From CAVTWH01 sp963738365 (GTDB taxonomy: Bacteria > Actinomycetota > Actinomycetes > Mycobacteriales > Micromonosporaceae): a stretch of 64,000 nt of DNA. The stretch covers positions 868,001 to 932,000 of the forward strand of contig CAVTWH010000007.1 of NCBI GenBank assembly GCA_963738365.1, in the 5' to 3' direction. A program made the translations under genes and the position numbers. This document shows, one piece after another, positions 52,344 to 64,000 of the stretch (the first letter of the stretch is position 1; each line of letters starts with the position of its first letter). The notes beneath the pieces are model-generated. The model was not told the origin of the DNA. It worked only from the letters and a program-made list of their open reading frames with translations, and ran no database searches.

Positions 52344-53550
52344 GTGAACAGCCTCGCCGCCCTCCCCAGCCCGACGACCGCGGTGTGGACGTGGGCCCCC
52401 TTCCGCTGCGGGCGTACGCGCTGTGCATCATCCTCGGCATGGTGGTGGCCTGCGTGGTCACCGAGCGCCGGATGCGCGCCCGGGGCACCGCCCCGTGGGT
52501 CGTGCTCGACCTGGCCATCTGGGCCATCCCGTTCGGCATCGTCGGCGCCCGGGTCTACAGCTTGATCACCTCGCCGCAGGAGTACTTCGGCGCGGGGCAC
52601 AGCTTCTGGGAGTGGGCGCAGATCTGGCACGGCGGCCTGGGCATCTGGGGCGCGGTGGCCGGCGGTGCGCTCGGGCGCCTGGATCGGCCGCCGGCAGCGT
52701 GGGCTCCCGCTGAGCTTCGTCGCCGACGCGCTGGCCCTGGGGCTGCCGCTGGCCCAGGCGCTCGGCCGGTTCGGCAACTGGTTCAACAACGAGCTGTACG
52801 GCGGGCCCACCGGCACTGCCCGTGGGGCCTGCAGGTGCACCAGATGCGACGACGGTGCGGCGGTACCGGGCCCGGACGGCAAGCCGCTGCCGGTCGACCC
52901 GTTGCACCCGGCCGCGTCTACCACCCGACGTTCCTCTACGAGGCGCTGTGGTGCGTCGGGGATCGCGCTGCTGGTGCTGGCTGCTGGACCGGCGCTTCAA
53001 GTTCGGCCGGGGCCGGGCCTTCGCGCTCTACGTGATGGCGTACACGGTCGGTCGGTCCTGGATCGAGGCGCTGCGCATCGACCAGGCGAACCACTTCCTC
53101 GGCCTGCGCCTCAACGACTGGGTCAGCATGCTGGTCTTCCTCGGCGCGCTGCTCTACTTCATCCGCGTGCGGGGCCCCGCAGCAGCGCGTGGTGGCCCTG
53201 CCGGAGGGCGTGCACGCTACCGGATGGTGGACGCCCCGGACGGCGCCGAGGTGGCCACCGCCCGCGCCCGCGCCGAGGGCGAGCAGGCTGACGGCGACGA
53301 GGCTGACGGCGAGGAGGCTGCCAGCGGGGCGACCGACGCGGCCACCGGGAAACCGGCCGCCGCCGACGACCTCGCCGACCCGGACCCGGCCGCGCCGGAC
53401 GACCCGGTCGCCGATCCGGCTCCGACCGCCTCCGCAGACCGGGTCCGGGGCGGGGAACCGACGGATGACGGGGGCGGCGCCGCCGCGCCGGACGGTGAGG
53501 CGGCGGTGACGACGCCCGGCGCCGCACGGCCCGGCCGGAGCGGGAAGTAG
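52344..53550 (+). CDS. lgt: prolipoprotein diacylglyceryl transferase, many apparent frameshifts
   Basis: Lgt moves diacylglycerol from phosphatidylglycerol to the lipobox Cys of prolipoproteins. The sequence is split over three frames, but pieces in order match Lgt: NSLAALPSPTTAVWT; LPLRAYALCIILGMVVACVV with WHGGLGIWGAVAGGALG; LSFVADALALGLPLAQALGR with FGNWFNNELYGGP; GLQVHQM; YHPTFLYEALWCVG; and FALYVMAYTVGRSWIEALRI. At least nine one-base shifts are needed. The acidic tail from about 53220 is the usual actinobacterial extension. I infer sequence errors rather than a pseudogene, but cannot prove it. GTG 52344 is the likely start. Confidence 0.85.
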
Positions 53551-53555
53551 CCGGC

Positions 53556-54771
53556 ATGCGCACGGCGGTGGTGGTCGGGGCCGGTATCGGTGGGCTCGCC
53601 GTGGCCGGTGCGACTGGCCCGTACCGGCTGGCAGGTGACCCTGCTGGAGCGCGCCGACCGGCTCCGCGCCGACAGCGCCGCGCTGCTGCTGTGGCCGAAC
53701 GGGGTGCGCGCGCTGCGGGCGCTCGGCCTGGCCGACGGCCTGGGCGCGATCATCAGCCCGGTGGCCGGCCGGGGCATCCGCCGCCCGGACGGGCAGTGGC
53801 TGGTACAGCCGGACACGGTCCCCGCCGACGAGGCCGAACACGGCGTACGTGGTGCACCGGGAGGACCTGCACGACGCCCTGGTGGCGGGGCTCGGTGACA
53901 GGATCGACATCCGGACCGGGGTCGGGCGTGCGCGGCCTGCGGATGCCCGGCGGGGAGCGTCCCGCCGTCTGCACGGCCGGCCAGACCTTGGAGGCCGACC
54001 TGGTGGTGGGCGCCGACGGGCTGGAGAGCATCGTGCGGCGCCGGCTGTGCCCGGAGGCGAGGCGCGGTGGCGGCGGGCTGCGCCGCGTGGCGCGCGGTGA
54101 TCCCCTGGTACCGGGCCGCCGAGCCTGGCCGGGCAGGTCGGGCGAGGGCGGCGAGACGCTCGGCGGCGGGCACCGGTTCCGGTACGCGCTGCTCGGCGAG
54201 CGGGGCTCGGCCGGCGGCTCCACCCGGGGCGGCGTCTACTGGGTGGCCACCGTGCCGGGGGCCTACCGGCCCGAGCCGCCGGCCACCCAGCTGGCGCTGG
54301 TGCGCCGCTGGTTCGCCGACTGGCACGCGCCGATCGGCGACCTGCTGGCCGCCACCGAGCCCGGTGACCTGATCCAGCACCAGGTCGGCGAGCTGCGCCC
54401 GCTGCCGCGCTGCGTTCGGCTACCCGTCCGGCCCGGGCGGGTACGCGCTGCTGGGTGACGCAGCCCACGCCATGAGCCATCACCTGGGTCAGGGCGCCTG
54501 CCTGGCGCTGGAGGACGCGGCGGCGCTGCGTGAGCGTGGTCCGCGACGCCGTCCCGGGGCGCAGCCTGGTGCCCGCCCTGGACGAGTACACCCGGCAGCG
54601 CCGGCCGCCGGTGGCCCGGGTGGTCCGCCAGTCCCGCCGGGTGGGGGCCCTGCTGGGTACCGGGGGCGGCTTCGCCGGCCGGGCCCGGGACGCGGCGCTG
54701 GGCTCTCTCCCGGGCTGCTCACCCGGGTGGCCGGGATGGTGCGCCCGCGCCGGCCCTCGGACGGCCCGTAG
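53556..54771 (+). CDS. FAD-dependent monooxygenase, many apparent frameshifts
   Basis: This is a class A flavin monooxygenase of the p-hydroxybenzoate-hydroxylase fold. The FAD-binding GxGxxG start MRTAVVVGAGIGGLAVAGA is intact. RTGWQVTLLERADRLRADSA, LVVGADGLESIVRRRLCPEA and YALLGDAAHAMSHHLGQGAC follow in different frames. About eight single-base shifts are needed to join them. The substrate is unknown. It starts 5 bp after lgt and ends with RVAGMVRPRRPSDGP at 54771. Confidence 0.8.
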
Positions 54772-54870
54772 CATCGCCGGAACGCGGCTAGCACATCGGC
54801 TGCCGGCCGGGCGGTGCGGCGTACCCCCGCTGTGATCCGGTCGTACTGCTGCCTGGCCGGCCAGTTAACG

Positions 54871-54876
54871 TAGACT
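54871..54876 (+). promoter_or_regulatory. candidate -10 box of gltB
   Basis: TAGACT at 54871-54876, in AT-rich sequence GTTAACGTAGACTCAATTG, would give a leader of about 65 nt. The AGGAGG ribosome-binding site follows at 54939-54944, before ATG 54949. This leadered promoter contrasts with the leaderless ones of hisD and trpC. Confidence 0.5.
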
Positions 54877-54948
54877 CAATTGAACATCCGCCCGGGCCGA
54901 CGTCGTCCCACCGCACCTTTCGCCGGAAAGCAGACGTCAGGAGGTCCG

Positions 54949-57900
54949 ATGGCACAGCCGTACCCCGCGGGGCTGTACGACCCGGCCAACGAACACGACG
55001 CGTGTGGCGTGGCGTTCGTAGCTGATATCGAGGGGAACCGATCCCACTCGGTGGTCGAGGGCGGGCTGTCCGCACTGTGTCGCCTCGACCACCGCGGCGC
55101 CCGGGGCGCCGAGGAGAACACCGGCGACGGCGCGGGCATCATGATCCAGATCCCGGACGAGTTCTACCGTGCCGTGGTCGACTTCGAGCTGCCGCCGGCC
55201 GGCTCGTACGTCACCGGCCTGGTCATGATGCCGCCCGGCGGCGGCGTGGACGAGGACCGGGCGATCACCGTCATCGAGAAGTACGCCCTGGTCGAGGGCG
55301 CCGACCTGCTCGGCTGGCGGGAGCTGCCGGTGGACCCGACCGGGCTGGGCGCCAGCGCCCTGGCCGCCCGGCCGCACATCCGGCAGGTGTTCCTGGCCGC
55401 GCACCGGCTCACCAACTCCGACGCCGGCCGGTCCGGCGAGCGGCTGACCGGCCTGGAGCTGGAGCGGGTGGCGTTCTGCGTGCGTCGGCAGGCGGAGCGG
55501 GAGACCCGCGAGCGCGGCGTCGGCGTGCACTTCCCGTCGCTGTCCGGCCGGACCATCGTCTACAAGGGCATGCTCACCCCGGACCAGCTGGGCGGCTACT
55601 TCCCCGACCTGCACGACGAGCGGGTGGTCAGCGCCATCGCGCTGGTGCACTCGCCGGTTCTCCACGAACACCTTCCCGTCCTGGCCGCTGGCCCACCCGT
55701 ACCGGCTGATCGCGCACAACGGCGAGATCAACACCATCCGGGGCAACCGCAACTGGATGGCCGCCCGGGAAGCGCTGCTGGCCAGCCCGCTGCATCCCGG
55801 GCAACATCCGGCGGCTGTTCCCGGTCTGCACGCCGGACGCCTCCGACTCGGCCAACTTCGACGAGGTGCTGGAGCTGCTGCACCTGGCCGGGCGCAGCCT
55901 GCCGCACGCGATCCTGATGATGATCCCGGAAGCCTGGGAGAACGACCCGCAGATGGAGCCGGGGCGGCGCGCCTTCTACCAGTTCCACGCCAGCATGATG
56001 GAGCCGTGGGACGGGCCGGCGGCGGTCGGCTTCACCGACGGTACGGTGATCGGCGCTGTCCTGGACCGCAACGGCCTGCGCCCCGGCCGCTGGTGGCACA
56101 CCAGCGACGGGCTGGTGGTGATGGGTAGCGAGGCCGGCGTGCTCGACCTCGACCCGGCCACCGTGGTGGCCAAGGGCCGGCTGCAACCGGGCAAGATGTT
56201 CCTGGTCGACACCGCCGCCGGGCGGATCGTCTCGGACCAGGAGATCAAGGCGGAGCTGGCCGCCGCGGCGCCGTACGGCGAGTGGCTGCACGCGGGCCTC
56301 ATGCCGCTGGAGGAGCTGCCCGAGCGCGAGCACGTCGTCTACACCCACGACTCGGTACAGCGCCGGCAGCAGACCTTCGGCTACACCGAGGAGGAGCTGA
56401 AGATCCTGCTGGCGCCGATGGCGCGGACCGGCGCCGAGCCGCTGGGCTCGATGGGGACCGACACCCCGATCGCCGTGCTCAGCCAGCGCCCGCGGCTGCT
56501 CTACGACTACTTCTCCCAGCTGTTCGCGCAGGTCACCAACCCGCCGCTGGACGCCATCCGGGAGGAGCTGGTGACCAGCCTGGCGCAGACCATCGGGCCG
56601 GAGGGCAACCTGCTGGACCCGGGCGCGGCCTCCTGCCGGCAGATCGTGCTGCCCGGCCCGGTGCTGGACAACGACGAGCTGGCCAAGATCCTCTCGGTGG
56701 ACGAGGACGGCGACCTGCCCGGCTTCCAGGCGGTCCGGGTGTCCGGCCTGTACCGGGTCCGCGACGGCGGCCACGGCATGCGGGAACGGCTGGTGGACAT
56801 CTGCCGGCACGTCTCCGAGGCGATCGAGGACGGGGTACGCATCCTGGTCCTCTCCGACCGCGACTCCACCGCCGACCTGGCCCCCATCCCGTCGCTGCTG
56901 CTCACCGCCGTGGTGCACCAGCACCTGATCCGGGAGCAGACGCGCACCCAGGTGGCACTGGTGGTGGAGTCCGGCGACTGCCGCGAGGTGCACCACGTGG
57001 CCACCCTGATCGGCTACGGCGCCGCCGCGGTCAACCCCTACCTTGCCTTCGAGGGCGTCGAGGACCTCATCCTGACCGGCGCGCTGCCCGGCATTGACCC
57101 GCACAAGGCGGTCCGCAACTACGTCAAGGCGCTGGCCAAGGGCGTACTGAAGATCATGTCCAAGATGGGTATCTCCACCGTCTCGTCGTACTGCGGCGCG
57201 CAGGTGTTCGAGGCGGTCGGCCTGGACCGCGCCCTGGTGGACCGCTACTTCACCGGTACCACCAGCCAGATCGGCGGCATCGGGCTGACCGAGATCGCCG
57301 CCGAGGTGGCCCAGCGGCACGCCCGCGCCTACCCGGTCAACGAGGCCGAGCGGGCGCACCGCCGCCTCGAGGTGGGCGGCGAGTACCAGTACCGCCGCGA
57401 AGGCGAGCTGCACCTGTTCAACCCGGAGACGGTCTTCCTGCTCCAGCACGCCACCCGCACCAAGCAGTACGACGTCTTCAAGCGCTACACCGCCAAGGTC
57501 GACGAACTGGCCCGTGGCGGCGGCTCGATCCGCGGCCTGTTCGACTTCGACCTCACCGACCGGGAGCCGGTCGACATCGCCGAGGTCCAGCCGGCCAGCG
57601 AGATCGTCAAGCGGTTCGCCACCGGCGCGATGAGCTACGGCTCGATCTCCGCCGAGGCGCACGAGACGCTGGCCATCGCGATGAACCGGCTGGGCGCCAG
57701 GTCCAACACCGGCGAGGGCGGCGAGGACGCCGAACGCCTCTACGACCCGGCCCGGCGCAGCGCGGTCAAGCAGGTGGCCTCCGGCCGCTTCGGCGTCACC
57801 AGCGAATACCTGGTCAACGCCGACGACCTGCAGATCAAGATGGCGCAGGGGGCCAAGCCGGGCGAGGGCGGCCAGCTGGCCGGTAACAAGGTGTGGCCGT

Positions 57901-59541
57901 GGATCGCCAAGACCCGGCACGCCACCCCGGGCGTCGGGCTGATCTCCCCGCCGCCGCACCACGACATCTACTCCATCGAGGACCTGGCCCAGCTGGTCTA
58001 CGACCTGAAGAACGTCAACCCGGCCGCCCGGATCCACGTCAAGCTGGTCGCCGAGGTGGGCGTGGGTACGGTGGCCGCCGGGGTGGCCAAGACCAAGGCC
58101 GACGTCATCCTGATCTCCGGCCACGACGGGGGCACCGGCGCCTCGCCGCTGAACTCGCTCAAGCACGCCGGCTCCCCGTGGGAGCTGGGGCTGGCCGAGA
58201 CGCAGCAGACGCTGCTGGCCAACGGGCTGCGCGACCGGGTCACCGTGCAGGTCGACGGGCAGCTCAAGACCGGCCGGGACGTGGTCGTGGCGGCGCTGCT
58301 GGGCGCCGAGGAGTTCGGCTTCGCCACCGCACCGCTGATCGTCGAGGGCTGCGTGATGATGCGGGTGTGCCACCTGGACACCTGCCCGGTCGGCATCGCC
58401 ACCCAGAACCCGACGCTGCGGGCCCGCTTCACCGGGCAGCCGGAGTTCGTCGAGAACTTCTTCCTCTTCCTCGCCGAGGAGGTCCGCGAACTGCTCGCCC
58501 AGCTCGGTTTCCGCAGCCTGGACGAGGCGGTCGGGCACGTCGAGCTGCTGGACGTGGCGCCGGCCGTGGACCACTGGAAGGCGCGCGGGCTGGACCTGGC
58601 GCCGGTGCTGGCGCTGCCCGACGTGGCGCCGGACGGTGCCCTGCGCAAGGTCCGCGACCAGGACCACGGGCTGCACAAGGCGCTGGACAACGAGCTGCTG
58701 GCCGCGGTCGGCGAGGCGCTGACCGAGGGCACCCCGGTGCGGTACGCCACCAGCGTGCGCAACGAGCACCGCAGCGTGGGCGCCATGCTCGGCGGCGCGG
58801 TGACCCGGGCGCACGGCGGCGCCGGCCTGCCCGACGACACCGTGGAGATCACCCTGCACGGCACGGGGGGCCAGTCGTTCGGTGCGTTCCTGCCGCGCGG
58901 GGTCACCATCCGGCTCTACGGCGACGCCAACGACTACATCGGCAAGGGCCTGTCCGGCGGCCGGCTGGTGATCCGCCCCGACGAGACCGCGACCTTCGTG
59001 GCCGAGGACCAGATCATCGGCGGCAACACCATCCTCTACGGCGCCACCGCCGGTGAGGTGTTCCTGCGCGGCCGGGTCGGCGAGCGGTTCGCCGTGCGCA
59101 ACTCGGGCGCCACCGCCGTGGTGGAGGGCGTGGGCGACCACGGCTGCGAGTACATGACCGGCGGTACCGTCGTGGTGCTCGGCGGCACCGGCCGCAACTT
59201 CGCCGCCGGCATGTCCGGCGGCACCGCCTACGTCTGGCGGCTGCGCCCCGAGCTGGTCAACCGGGAGCTGGTGGACCTGGAGCCGGTGGCCCGGGACGAC
59301 GAGGCGACGCTGCACGCGCTGCTGCGCCGGCACGCCGAGGAGACCGGCTCGGCGGTGGCGCTGCGCCTGCTCGCCGAGTGGGCCACCGCCGTGGAGGAGT
59401 TCACCATGGTCGTGCCCCGGGAGTACCGCCGGGTCGCCCAGACCATCCGGGCCGCCGAAGCCGCCGGTCGGGACATCGACGACGCGGTGCTGCAGGAGCT
59501 GTTCGCCGCTCCCGCGCCCCGGCCATCCCAGGAGGCCGTCA

Positions 59542-59549
<8 letters not shown>
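54949..59549 (+). CDS. gltB: glutamate synthase large subunit, two apparent frameshifts
   Basis: GltB makes two glutamates from glutamine and 2-oxoglutarate. About 1530 codons. The glutaminase nucleophile is Cys19 in EHDACGVAFVADI, exposed after removal of an 18-residue propeptide. FMN-barrel motifs are GEGGEDAERLYDPARRSAVK, SGHDGGTGASPLNSLKHAG and the 3Fe-4S Cys set CVMMRVCHLDTCPVGIATQ. The GXGXG beta-helix ends the protein. The frame shifts at about 55654 (extra C) and 55799-55801 (extra G); the family sequence continues at once in the next frame (RFSTNTFPSWPLAHPYR, FPVCTPDASDSANFDEVLEL). I read both as sequence errors. It overlaps gltD by 8 bp. Confidence 0.93.
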
Positions 59550-61014
<1,465 letters not shown>

Positions 61015-61315
61015 CGCACACCGACCGCAACCTCTGCCCGCCAGCAAAGCCGACGAACTGCCTGTCCGGCAGGCCGAGGTTGCGGTCCCGACTGTGTGCA
61101 GCTGATTGCATATGATCTGCAGCGGCGCTGAACTGCACGGCCGGCCGGTCGGCACCTCGCTGGGTGGGTGCCCCGGGGCGGGGCATACGATCGGGAACGA
61201 TGCCACCGACGTTGCTGGCCTGCCGTCCGGATGAACCGTTTCTTCACCGGACGTTTCCCCCGCAACGCCCGGGCTGCAGACTGCCCGAACACCGGAAGGC
61301 CCTAGCCTCATGTCC
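61015..61315. other. about 300-bp spacer between gltD and pyk with stem-loop and short frame
   Basis: A 12-bp inverted repeat (GACCGCAACCTC at 61023-61034 and its complement at 61076-61087) encloses a 41-nt loop that contains a smaller CTGCC-TGTCC-GGCAG stem; this may end the gltBD transcript. Further on are TATGAT (61111-61116) and TACGAT (61186-61191), either of which might be a -10. A 39-codon frame (61200-61319) starts 8 nt after the second and overlaps the pyk start; it may be chance. Confidence 0.6.
61303..61315 (+). promoter_or_regulatory. candidate leaderless promoter of pyk
   Basis: TAGCCT (61303-61308) is 7 nt before GTG 61316. If it is used, translation begins at that GTG rather than at ATG 61310, two codons upstream, which would be untranscribed. 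Confidence 0.5.
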
Positions 61316-62742
61316 GTGAACCGCCGCGCCAAGATCGTCTGTACGATGGGCCCCGCCGTGGCCAGCCCGGAGCGCATCCGGGGACTCATCGACGCCGGGA
61401 TGGACGTCGCCCGGCTCAACTTCAGCCACGGCTCGCACGCCGACCACGAGCAGATCTACCGGCGGGTACGGGACGCGGCCGAGGCGGCCGGCAAGCCGGT
61501 CGGCATGCTCGCCGACCTGCAGGGGCCGAAGATCCGGCTGGGCAAGTTCGCCGACGGCCCGCACGAGTGGCGCACCGGCGACAGCGTGGTGATCACCAGC
61601 GACGAGATCATCGGTACCGCCACCGGGTCTCCTGCACCTACCGCAAGCTGCCCTCCGAGGTGAAGCCCGGTGACCGGCTGCTCATCGACGACGGCAAGGT
61701 CGCGGTGGAGGTGAAGGCCATCTCCGGGGGTACCGACATCGAGTGCCTGGTGACCGAGGGCGGCATGGTCTCCAACAACAAGGGTGTGTCGCTGCCCAAC
61801 GTGGCGGTGAGCGTGCCGGCGCTGTCCGACAAGGACGCCGACGACCTGCGCTTCGCACTGTCGCTGGGGGTGGACATGATCGCCCTGTCGTTCGTCCGCT
61901 CGCCGGAGGACATCAAGCTGGTCCACGACATCATGGACGAGGTCGGCATCCGCCGCCCGGTGATCGCCAAGGTGGAGAAGCCCGAGGCGGTGGCCAACCT
62001 GGAGGCCATCGTGGACGCCTTCGACGGCGTCATGGTGGCCCGCGGCGACCTGGGCGTGGAGATGGCCCTCGACCAGGTGCCGCTGGTCCAGAAGCGTTGC
62101 GTGCAGCTGTGCCGCGAGTCGGCCAAGCCGGTCATCGTGGCCACCCAGATGCTCGACTCGATGATCGAGAACTCCCGCCCGACCCGCGCCGAGGCCTCCG
62201 ACGTGGCCAACGCGGTGCTGGACGGCGCCGACGCGGTGATGCTCTCCGGCGAGACCAGTGTCGGCAAGTTCCCGGTGCTCACCGTCGCCACCATGGCCAA
62301 GATCGTGGAGACCACCGAGGCGGGCTCGTTCGCCGTGCCGCGGCTGCTGCACGACCCGCGTACCCACGGCGGCGCGCTGACCAACGCGGCCGTCAGCATC
62401 GCCAGCGCGATCGGGGCCAAGGCCCTGGTCGCCTTCTCCCAGACCGGCGACACGGTCCGCCGGCTCGCCCGGCTGCACTGCCCGCTGCCGCTCATCGCGC
62501 TCACCCCGGAGCCGGGCGCGCTGGGCCAGCTGCAGCTGTCCTGGGGCGTGGAGAGCTACCTGGTGCCCTACGTGCACCACACCGACGACATGTTCCGCCA
62601 GGTGGACCGGACGCTGTTGCAGCTCGGCCTGGCCGCGGCCGGCGACTACGTGGTGGTGGTGGCCGGCAGCCCGCCCGGCACCCCCGGCTCGACCAACACG
62701 CTGCGGGTACACCAGCTGGGCTCGCTGGTGGACACCCGTTGA
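61316..62742 (+). CDS. pyk: pyruvate kinase, one apparent frameshift
   Basis: Pyruvate kinase converts PEP and ADP to pyruvate and ATP. The protein is about 475 residues. Motifs: RRAKIVCTMGPAVASPERI, MDVARLNFSHGSHADH, MLADLQGPKIRLGKFADG, VIAKVEKPEAVANLEAIVDA, MVARGDLGVEMALDQVPLVQ and ATQMLDSMIENSRPTRAEAS. One base is missing near 61624; the family sequence resumes in the next frame (RVSCTYRKLPSEVKPGD). I read it as a sequence error. The start is GTG 61316 if leaderless, or ATG 61310. The stop overlaps the next gene by 4 bp. Confidence 0.92.
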
Positions 62743-63617
62743 CCGACCCGGTCACCGGACAGGCGGCGGTCGACCAGCTGGTCGACCTGCTCGACCTGGA
62801 GCGCCTGGACGACGGGCTCTTCCGGGGCAACAGCCCCGAGGTGGGGCCGCAGCGGATCTTCGGCGGCCAGGTGGCGGCGCAGGCCCTGGTCGCCGCCGGG
62901 CGCAGCGCGCCGCCGGACCGGCTGGTGCACTCGCTGCACGGGTACTTCGTCCGCCCCGGTGATCCGGACGTGCCGATCATCTACACGGTGGAGGACATCC
63001 GGGACGGCCGCAGCTTCTCGGTGCGCCGCTCGGTGGCCAGCCAGCACGGCAAGGTCATCTTCTTCATGTCGGCCTCGTTCCACCTGCCCGAGGAGGGCAT
63101 CGACCACCAGGAGCCGATGCCGGCCGACCTGCCCGCCCCGGAGGACGTCCCCACCCTGGCCGACCGGCTGGCCCGCTACCCCGAGCGACTGGCCGTCTAC
63201 GACGCCATGCCCCGCCCGATCGACGCCCGCTACCTGGCCGAGCCCGGCTGGGTACGCCCGGGGGAGCGCACCGCCAACCGCCGCCAGCAGGTGTGGATGC
63301 GCATCGACGGCAAGCTCCCGGACGATCCGCTGGTGCAGGCCTGCGCGCTGACCTACGCCTCCGACCTGACCCTGCTCGACTCGGTGCTCTCGGTGCACGG
63401 CGAGGTGTGGGGGCCGGGCGGGGTGATGGGCGCGAGCCTGGACCACGCGCTGTGGTTCCACCGGCCGTTCCGGGCCGACGAGTGGTTCCTCTACGACTGC
63501 TGGAGCCCGTCCGCCTCGGGCGCCCGGGGCCTGGCCACCGGCCGGCTGTTCAGCCGGGACGGCCGGCACGTGGCCAGCGCCGTCCAGGAGGGGTTGCTGC
63601 GCCGGGTCGGCGACTGA
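62739..63617 (+). CDS. acyl-CoA thioesterase II (TesB-like)
   Basis: The enzyme hydrolyses acyl-CoA to fatty acid and CoA. The 292-residue protein is a double hot-dog fold: FRGNSPEVGPQRIFGGQVAA, LHGYFVRPGDPDVPIIYTVE and DIRDGRSFSVRRSVASQHGK in the first half. The second half holds YASDLTLLDSVLSVHGEVWG and GASLDHALWFHRPFRADEW, with the catalytic Asp, and ends GLATGRLFSRDGRHVAS. The start TTG 62739 overlaps the pyk stop (TTGA), suggesting coupling; no other start fits. Confidence 0.9.
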   Translation: MTDPVTGQAAVDQLVDLLDLERLDDGLFRGNSPEVGPQRIFGGQVAAQALVAAGRSAPPDRLVHSLHGYFVRPGDPDVPIIYTVEDIRDGRSFSVRRSVASQHGKVIFFMSASFHLPEEGIDHQEPMPADLPAPEDVPTLADRLARYPERLAVYDAMPRPIDARYLAEPGWVRPGERTANRRQQVWMRIDGKLPDDPLVQACALTYASDLTLLDSVLSVHGEVWGPGGVMGASLDHALWFHRPFRADEWFLYDCWSPSASGARGLATGRLFSRDGRHVASAVQEGLLRRVGD

Positions 63618-63675
63618 GCGGGGCGCTCCGGCAGCACCGCACGGAGGGTGCGCACCATTCCGGTCGGAGTTAGGT

Positions 63676-63687
63676 GATAATCATGGA
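63676..63687 (+). promoter_or_regulatory. candidate leaderless promoter of the Rrf2 gene
   Basis: GATAAT (63676-63681), within AGGTGATAATC, is 6 nt before ATG 63688. It is close to TATAAT. The surrounding TTAGGTGATAATCATGG is AT-rich for this genome and may also contain a regulator site. Confidence 0.45.
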
Positions 63688-64000
63688 ATGCGCCTCTCCG
63701 CCCGTGTCGACTATGCCCTGCGCGCCGCCGTCGAGTTGGCCGCCGCGTCCGACACCGGTCCCGCCCCGGTCACCGCGGAGCAGCTCGCCGAGCGGCAGGG
63801 CATCCCGCCCAAGTTCCTGGAGAGCATCCTGCTGCAGCTGCGCCGGGGCGGCGTGGTGACCGCGCAGCGCGGCCCGGACGGTGGCTACCGGCTGGCCCGG
63901 CCGGCCAACGAGATCAGCCTCGCCGAGATCATCCGGGTGATCGACGGGCCGCTGGCCAACGTACGCGGCCAGCGGCCGGAGAAGGTCGGCTACCACGGCG
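63688..64000 (+). CDS. Rrf2 family transcriptional regulator, 3' end cut by the window
   Basis: The first 104 residues are visible. The Rrf2 winged helix begins MRLSARVDYALRAAVELAA, followed by VTAEQLAERQGIPPKFLESI, LLQLRRGGVVTAQRGPDGGY and LARPANEISLAEIIRVIDGP. Rrf2 proteins with three conserved Cys bind Fe-S clusters (IscR, NsrR, RsrR), while others sense sulfur compounds (CymR); the Cys-bearing part lies beyond the window, so the group cannot be told. Confidence 0.9.
   Translation, partial: MRLSARVDYALRAAVELAAASDTGPAPVTAEQLAERQGIPPKFLESILLQLRRGGVVTAQRGPDGGYRLARPANEISLAEIIRVIDGPLANVRGQRPEKVGYHG

Noticed and set aside
52344..54771. lgt and the FAD monooxygenase as true pseudogenes
   Set aside because: Lgt matters for lipoproteins, lspA is intact, conserved residues survive on either side of every shift, and shifts affect adjacent unrelated genes alike, so a sequence-quality cause is more likely. 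It cannot be excluded.
61200..61319. 39-codon frame before pyk as a protein gene
   Set aside because: It overlaps the pyk start, has a Pro/Arg-rich composition and no recognisable feature; it is kept only as a possible leader.

Overview
The window is chromosomal DNA of a high-GC actinomycete, most likely a Micromonospora-like member of the Micromonosporaceae. I infer this from the GC-rich third codon positions, the many GTG/TTG starts and 1-4 bp start/stop overlaps, the gene order yggS-sepF-yggT-divIVA-lspA-rluA-dnaE-his-trp-lgt-gltBD-pyk, and the use of PriA in place of HisA/TrpF. No rRNA, tRNA, CRISPR array, transposase or integrase was found.

Layout. 1-10.7 kb: tail of the division and cell-wall cluster (yggS fragment, sepF, yggT, divIVA), an unknown repeat-rich membrane protein, a CPA1-type antiporter, a DksA/TraR zinc-finger protein with a long Lys/Ala repeat domain, lspA, an RluA pseudouridine synthase, a MinD/ParA-like ATPase and gtrA. 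10.9-15.9 kb: dnaE, a membrane protein and a LON-domain protein. 16.1-21 kb: hisD-hisC-hisB-(51-aa membrane protein)-hisH-(108-aa membrane protein)-priA. 21-26 kb: membrane proteins and a MocR/YczE pair. 25.5-30.8 kb: an FCD-type GntR regulator with an MFS transporter, and a complete PEP-dependent dihydroxyacetone kinase phosphorelay (EI, HPr, DhaM, DhaL, DhaK). 30.9-38 kb: acyl-CoA ligase, ABC exporter plus LolA-like lipoprotein carrier, and a two-component system. 38-44.4 kb: a patch of regulators (GntR/UTRA, HTH, TetR) with small proteins and a DrrAB-like exporter. 44.5-47.2 kb: a very acidic 891-aa repeat protein. 47.5-51.6 kb: hisI, a Trp-associated membrane protein and trpCBA. 51.7-64 kb: NUDIX hydrolase, lgt, an FAD monooxygenase, gltB-gltD, pyk, an acyl-CoA thioesterase and the start of an Rrf2 regulator.

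How the genes fit together. The his and trp genes supply amino-acid synthesis. PriA can serve both pathways and no trpF is present. hisF and trpE, which other actinomycetes carry in this order, are absent from the window. The dha genes form a self-contained phosphate chain from PEP through EI, HPr and DhaM to DhaL-ADP and then to dihydroxyacetone on DhaK. GltBD supplies glutamate and pyruvate kinase follows it.

Two general observations. Many genes have a TANNNT -10 box 6-8 nt before the start codon, the signature of leaderless transcription. Single-base indels are concentrated at 50.4-55.8 kb (trpB, NUDIX gene, lgt, FAD monooxygenase, gltB), with others at 31.0-31.2 kb and 61.6 kb. They interrupt conserved genes whose sequence resumes exactly in another frame, so I read them mainly as sequence errors and annotate the genes as whole loci.
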